Shown here piece by piece: positions 60,166-64,000 of a stretch of DNA of 64,000 nt; position 1 is the stretch's first letter; every line of letters starts with the position of its first letter. A program made the position numbers and the translations under genes. The notes under the pieces are model-generated. The model saw nothing but the letters and a program-made list of their open reading frames with translations, did no database searches and was not told the origin of the DNA. The DNA comes from Cloeon dipterum (Eukaryota > Arthropoda > Insecta > Ephemeroptera > Baetidae): positions 29,285,681 to 29,349,680 of the forward strand of contig NC_088786.1 of NCBI RefSeq assembly GCF_949628265.1, written 5' to 3'.

Positions 60166-63037
60166 TTCTGTTTGCGAGTTTTAAACGTGATTATAGTTTG
60201 GGCCTATTTCAGCTTTGCTCTCCTGACCAAAGCGTTTTCACGTTTTTTCCAGAAGTTGTGAACTTTCTCACGCGTCCCTTTACCGACAAATAAATTATTG
60301 AGATATTTATTTGCTATTATACATATTTTATCAGAATAAACATAAAAATAAAAATAAAACTGTTGAATTAACTCTCCATTAAGGTTGTATATGAATTGAC
60401 TATATATCAATTGAAGCATTAAAAATTGCATTTCACTAAAATGATTTTACAAATGGCCTTCAATGTCTACTTGTTCGAAGGGAGTTGCCATTGTAAAATC
60501 ACTTTAGGTAAACTCACCCCACTTGGTTTTTTCCTTTCCTCCTTATTAATAAATTTTAATGACCGTACTATATTGTAGCGTTCAACAGTCAAAACATTTT
60601 TGCTTGGAACAAAACAAATCATTGTGAGTTTTTTGCTTTTTGGTTAATTGAATACAGCAATTTTAAATTTTCCCTTTTTAGTTTCGCATCTCAGTATTAA
60701 CTATACTGCTTTTTGAACCTGTTTAAACATACCGATGCTGAGTGCCGTTTTGCGTGCTAAAAGCAAATATCATAAAAATGTGCGCTATCTTCGTTTCACG
60801 CAGTTTTTTATGGTTTTTGCTCTGAGCGCTCATTTTCACCATTTGGTTAATTATAAAGCGGAAGCGGCGCAAATGGCAACAAAATGAAAGGCAGATAACA
60901 AAATTTGCAAATTACAAGTCTCCATGACAAACAGACATTGAGTTTATCAGAGAATGGCTGAATGGGTTTCACACATTCTGAATCAGATTTCCCTCGTGTC
61001 CTAAATTGCGGATTTTTAATAACACTTTTCTTCAAACACAAAATGTCAATAGCGCACTGCTCTCTGTTGTGCTTCCAGAAGATGCCGGATATTAAAATTT
61101 CAGCTTTAATTTAAATGCAAATTGCGGCCGAGCGCAACGCCATTTATTTATGCAACTTGCAGTCTTTTATCACCTTTGTGCCGGTGAAATGCACTTTAAA
61201 GGCTGCATTATTTCTCGGCGAGAGATTTGCGACACACTTGAGATGTCATGGCGTTCGCGTGTCGGTAGCATAATTTATATTTGCGGCGAATATTCTACAT
61301 CAGCAGCACGAAAAGAGAACACGGCTCAACATTTTATTGTTTCCGTCGGCACGTGCTCTGCAAAAGGGAATAGTGGAATAATCTACAAACGGAGCTGTCT
61401 TAAGTCATTTTTACTACATAGGAATTTTATCATTTGTTAAGAATGTTGAAATTCCATTTTAAAACATTAAAGGGATTTTTTAAATTTTGCCCATTTTCAT
61501 TTGGCGATGCTTGAGATTTTGTCCAAAATTATTAATAATATATGATCAATTCTTGGCCGTAGCAATTCCAACTCTAGTAACAAATTTATTCATCTTTTAA
61601 TTAGAAATAAATCAATAAAAAGCCATCATTTAAAAAAAACACATGTTTTTAATTAATTGCTCCGAGCTAAAGCTATAAAAGTCGTCTGCTGATCCAATTC
61701 CACAGCTAGTTCTCACTCACGGGTTTAAATTATTTGCGAATAAATTGAACCACCAGACACTTTTACGGCCGCGAATTGGCAGTTGCTTGCGATAAATTAG
61801 AACCAAACTCAATTGCGAAATTCTACTTTCCTTGTTAATACAGCAGCAACAGCAAACCAATCCGAGAATCGTGTTTTGCACAACTTTGCAAAATCAGGAA
61901 AGCAGAAACTTGGAACACACAAGAGCAAATTAATGTTTGTTCAGTCACTTTTGTGTGAATGAAAGCGTCAATTTCTTTGACCGAAGTATTGATCCCAAGC
62001 AACCAACCAATAACAAATCCTAATACATCGAATCTCTAAAGCTAGGAAAATAATTATATTGCTGATGATGGGTTGGCTAGGGGTTAAGAAAACTCCGGAT
62101 TTTTTTAGAATTGCTTCATATACTTCTCTTGGGCATCGAGGAGCTATCAGCCTGCTTCTAACACGACTTGGTGATTGGAGCAAGGAATCTTTATGATTGG
62201 AATCGCAAATCGAGCAATCACGAGATTACAGAGGCAGCGAATAATTTACTTGCAGAGCCGAACGCAAGTCAAATGAGCTCGCTCTGATTAAACATACGAT
62301 CACTATTCCGCGCGCACAGGAGCTGTTTTTCATCAAACTCGGCGGCAAAAAGCTACTCGAGAGCGGCGCGTGCAGTTTGAATGCAGCCGAGATCGAAGCA
62401 TTAGTCAGGAAAAGCTGGATTTCTGCCTGTGCTGACCTCGATTCGGAACATCGCAGTTGCATTAATGCAAGCGCATGCCACCGCGGAAGAAAGGGAATCT
62501 CGCAGGTGAGCTCCGCCACTTTTCTTCCGGCGCCCAGACAGCAGATTAAATCGACCCGGGGATGGGCAAACAGACAAACGAGCACGCTCACACAACACTA
62601 ACCTCAGGATGCAAGCGCGCTGCAGCATAATTCACTCTGCGTTCTGTGCAAAAGGGTTCATCAGCCCTCTCAACGCTGTGGAGAGGACGCAGCCTCCTCC
62701 TGCATTTATTTGCTGAAGAATCCAACTTGCATATTTGTTCAGAACTATCGCGATAGTACCCAAGGGAACGGAAACCTCGCACCTTTATTTTGAACGCAAA
62801 TCTGGCATTTCCTCCAGGTGTGAAATATGAACTAAATTATCATGGTCCGAGGAAGTTCCTAGAAATCACCTTATTTAAAATGTTATGATATATAATTTGG
62901 CAGTGGAACCGAATAATTTTCAAATGAAGTATAATTTTACAAAAGTAAAAAATACGTTTACTTTTATAAATAATTGGGAGTATAGGGTGACAAATATTAT
63001 TTTACGCAAAAATAATACAAATTTAATCGCCTAGGGT
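60166..63037. other. gene-poor region
   Basis: No gene supported. The block 62200-62800 is GC-richer and open on both strands; a donor-like CAGGTGAGC lies at about 62503-62511, so an untranslated first exon is possible, but no partner exon is visible. Confidence 0.4.
61674..61681 (+). promoter_or_regulatory. TATA-box candidate
   Basis: TATAAAAG followed at about 30 bp by CCACAGCTAGTTCTCACTC. It could be the core promoter of a plus-strand transcript whose coding part I cannot find in the window. Chance occurrence is quite possible in such AT-rich sequence. Confidence 0.2.
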
Positions 63038-63220
63038 ACGTGCACCGCGGAGACGATCCGCTGCATTCTCGGCTGCAGCAACCGCATGCTCGACAAAAAT
63101 ATGTTTGAATTTCGTGTCGTAAAAAAGTGGAATGATATGCCACCCGCACTGAAAGACTGTTCGGCGGCACAGTTTCCTCCCTTTGCAAGGCGTAAGGGAC
63201 AGCAAGATTTTATATTGTGA
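63038..63220 (+). pseudogene. non-LTR retrotransposon reverse-transcriptase C-terminal remnant (copy 2)
   Basis: A 61-codon frame ends at a TGA (63218-63220) and reads NMFEFRVVKKWNDMPPALKDC, then AAQFPPFARRKG. The pattern F-x-x-R-V-V-x-x-W-N-x-M/L-P is the classic C-terminal end of ORF2 in jockey/CR1-like elements. Upstream, related sequence is in another frame or lost, so the copy is 5' truncated and broken. The sequence after the stop runs to an AATAAA-containing end (about 63388), consistent with a 3' UTR. A related fragment lies near 60080. Confidence 0.4.
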
Positions 63221-64000
63221 TGTATTTTTTTTTGCATTCTACTCTTCTGAGGTTCTGAGCCCACTTTTTGGCTTTGTCCACCTGAACAGGGTCTTAGCTA
63301 ACTTGTTTGCCTGGAGTTTCGCCCTCTCTCGCATGCTTTTTATTGACTTCGACTGTGATGTATTTGTATTGTGTGAATTTCAGTGTGAATAAACAAATAT
63401 GGCGAACTCAGTCTCATTCCAATTAGCAAGAGTCAAGCAAAACACGCGCTGATATTTCATACCTTGGTGTTAGTAATTAGTAGATCCAATAATTGGGAGT
63501 GAGCTGTGGTGAGAGGCAAATTTGATTGGCTTGATTGTTTCATTTATGAATTAATTCTTAGAAATTCAGACCGATCGACCACAGCAATGGGCTTTAAAGG
63601 AATTACCCCGAATATTTTATTATATTTTTAATTGGTCCTCGGAATTCAAAATGAAGCAAATAAAACTCCAAAGTAAATTGATTTTTTGCAGAACGTTATA
63701 CATCAGTTTATGGTTTTATTTTTATTTACGAAATGTCTTTGATCATTGCGCTTTGATAAAAGTGTGTTGTAATAAGTGCGAACAATAAATATACAAAGTT
63801 TTCCACATCTCTTTAGTTTGCCTGGCGGTGGATCAAGGCATTTATTATTTTTTAAATGAATGCATTTCATTGGTTGCAAGGGTAAGTTCAGCGATTCGAT
63901 TGGGGTCACGTGTATTTTTTGTCTTTTTTGTGATGTTTTAATTTGTTTTCGTTCCATTTTGCATCGGTGGACTGGAACAAAACACTCGTTCAAATTGCGA
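63221..64000. other. probable retroelement 3' UTR and intergenic sequence to window end
   Basis: The first about 180 bp may be the 3' UTR of the retroelement fragment, ending near GAATAAACAAAT. A 96-codon minus-strand frame at 63703-63993 (MNECFVPVHRCKMERKQ...) is basic and AT-rich, with no family I know. I do not call it. Confidence 0.35.

Noticed and set aside
1..64000. tRNA genes, rRNA genes, known microRNAs and CRISPR arrays
   Set aside because: I looked for B-box-like GTTCGA contexts, for well-known insect microRNA seeds with a paired arm, and for spaced direct repeats, and saw none that I could support.

Overview
The window is nuclear DNA from an arthropod, most likely an insect. It is AT-rich, its genes are split by GT-AG introns, and its gene set is metazoan. 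I followed complete reading frames across introns for seven genes: PrimPol, sialic acid synthase (NANS), a KIF23/Pavarotti-type kinesin, riboflavin kinase (RFK), protein O-fucosyltransferase 1 (POFUT1), a Cys-loop ligand-gated channel subunit and a tetraspanin. An eighth gene encodes a 382-residue nuclear-looking protein that I do not recognise. For all seven multi-exon genes every splice phase joins and the summed coding length is a multiple of three. No species name can be read from the sequence.

Layout. 1-5.0 kb: mostly non-coding, with a small hairpin element and two weak coding hints on the minus strand. 5.1-22.3 kb: a compact gene cluster. PrimPol (-) and NANS (+) are divergent around a promoter region with twin inverted CCAAT boxes. 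KIF23 (+) and RFK (+) follow. RFK converges tail to tail with the unknown gene (-), whose promoter carries a sense-strand YY1-type motif. After a decayed two-copy tandem repeat comes POFUT1 (-). 22.3-42.4 kb: a Cys-loop channel gene (+) of ten coding exons, with first and second introns of 6.5 and 5.6 kb. 42.4-49.8 kb: intergenic. 49.8-51.4 kb: tetraspanin (-). 53.2-56.1 kb: a large, nearly perfect palindrome whose left arm is interrupted by an 861-bp DNA transposon with perfect 15-bp terminal inverted repeats and an 8-bp target duplication. The right arm preserves the uninterrupted site. 56.1-64 kb: gene-poor, with two related fragments resembling the 3' end of a non-LTR retrotransposon reverse transcriptase.

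The genes form no single pathway. PrimPol (damage-tolerant repriming), KIF23 (cytokinesis), RFK (FMN synthesis), NANS (sialic acid synthesis) and POFUT1 (Notch O-fucosylation) are housekeeping or developmental genes packed together. The channel and tetraspanin are membrane proteins in the gene-poor half. The observations most worth following are the palindrome with its nested transposon and the Cys-loop subunit, whose ligand-binding half looks GluCl-like while its pore lacks the usual anion-channel motif.
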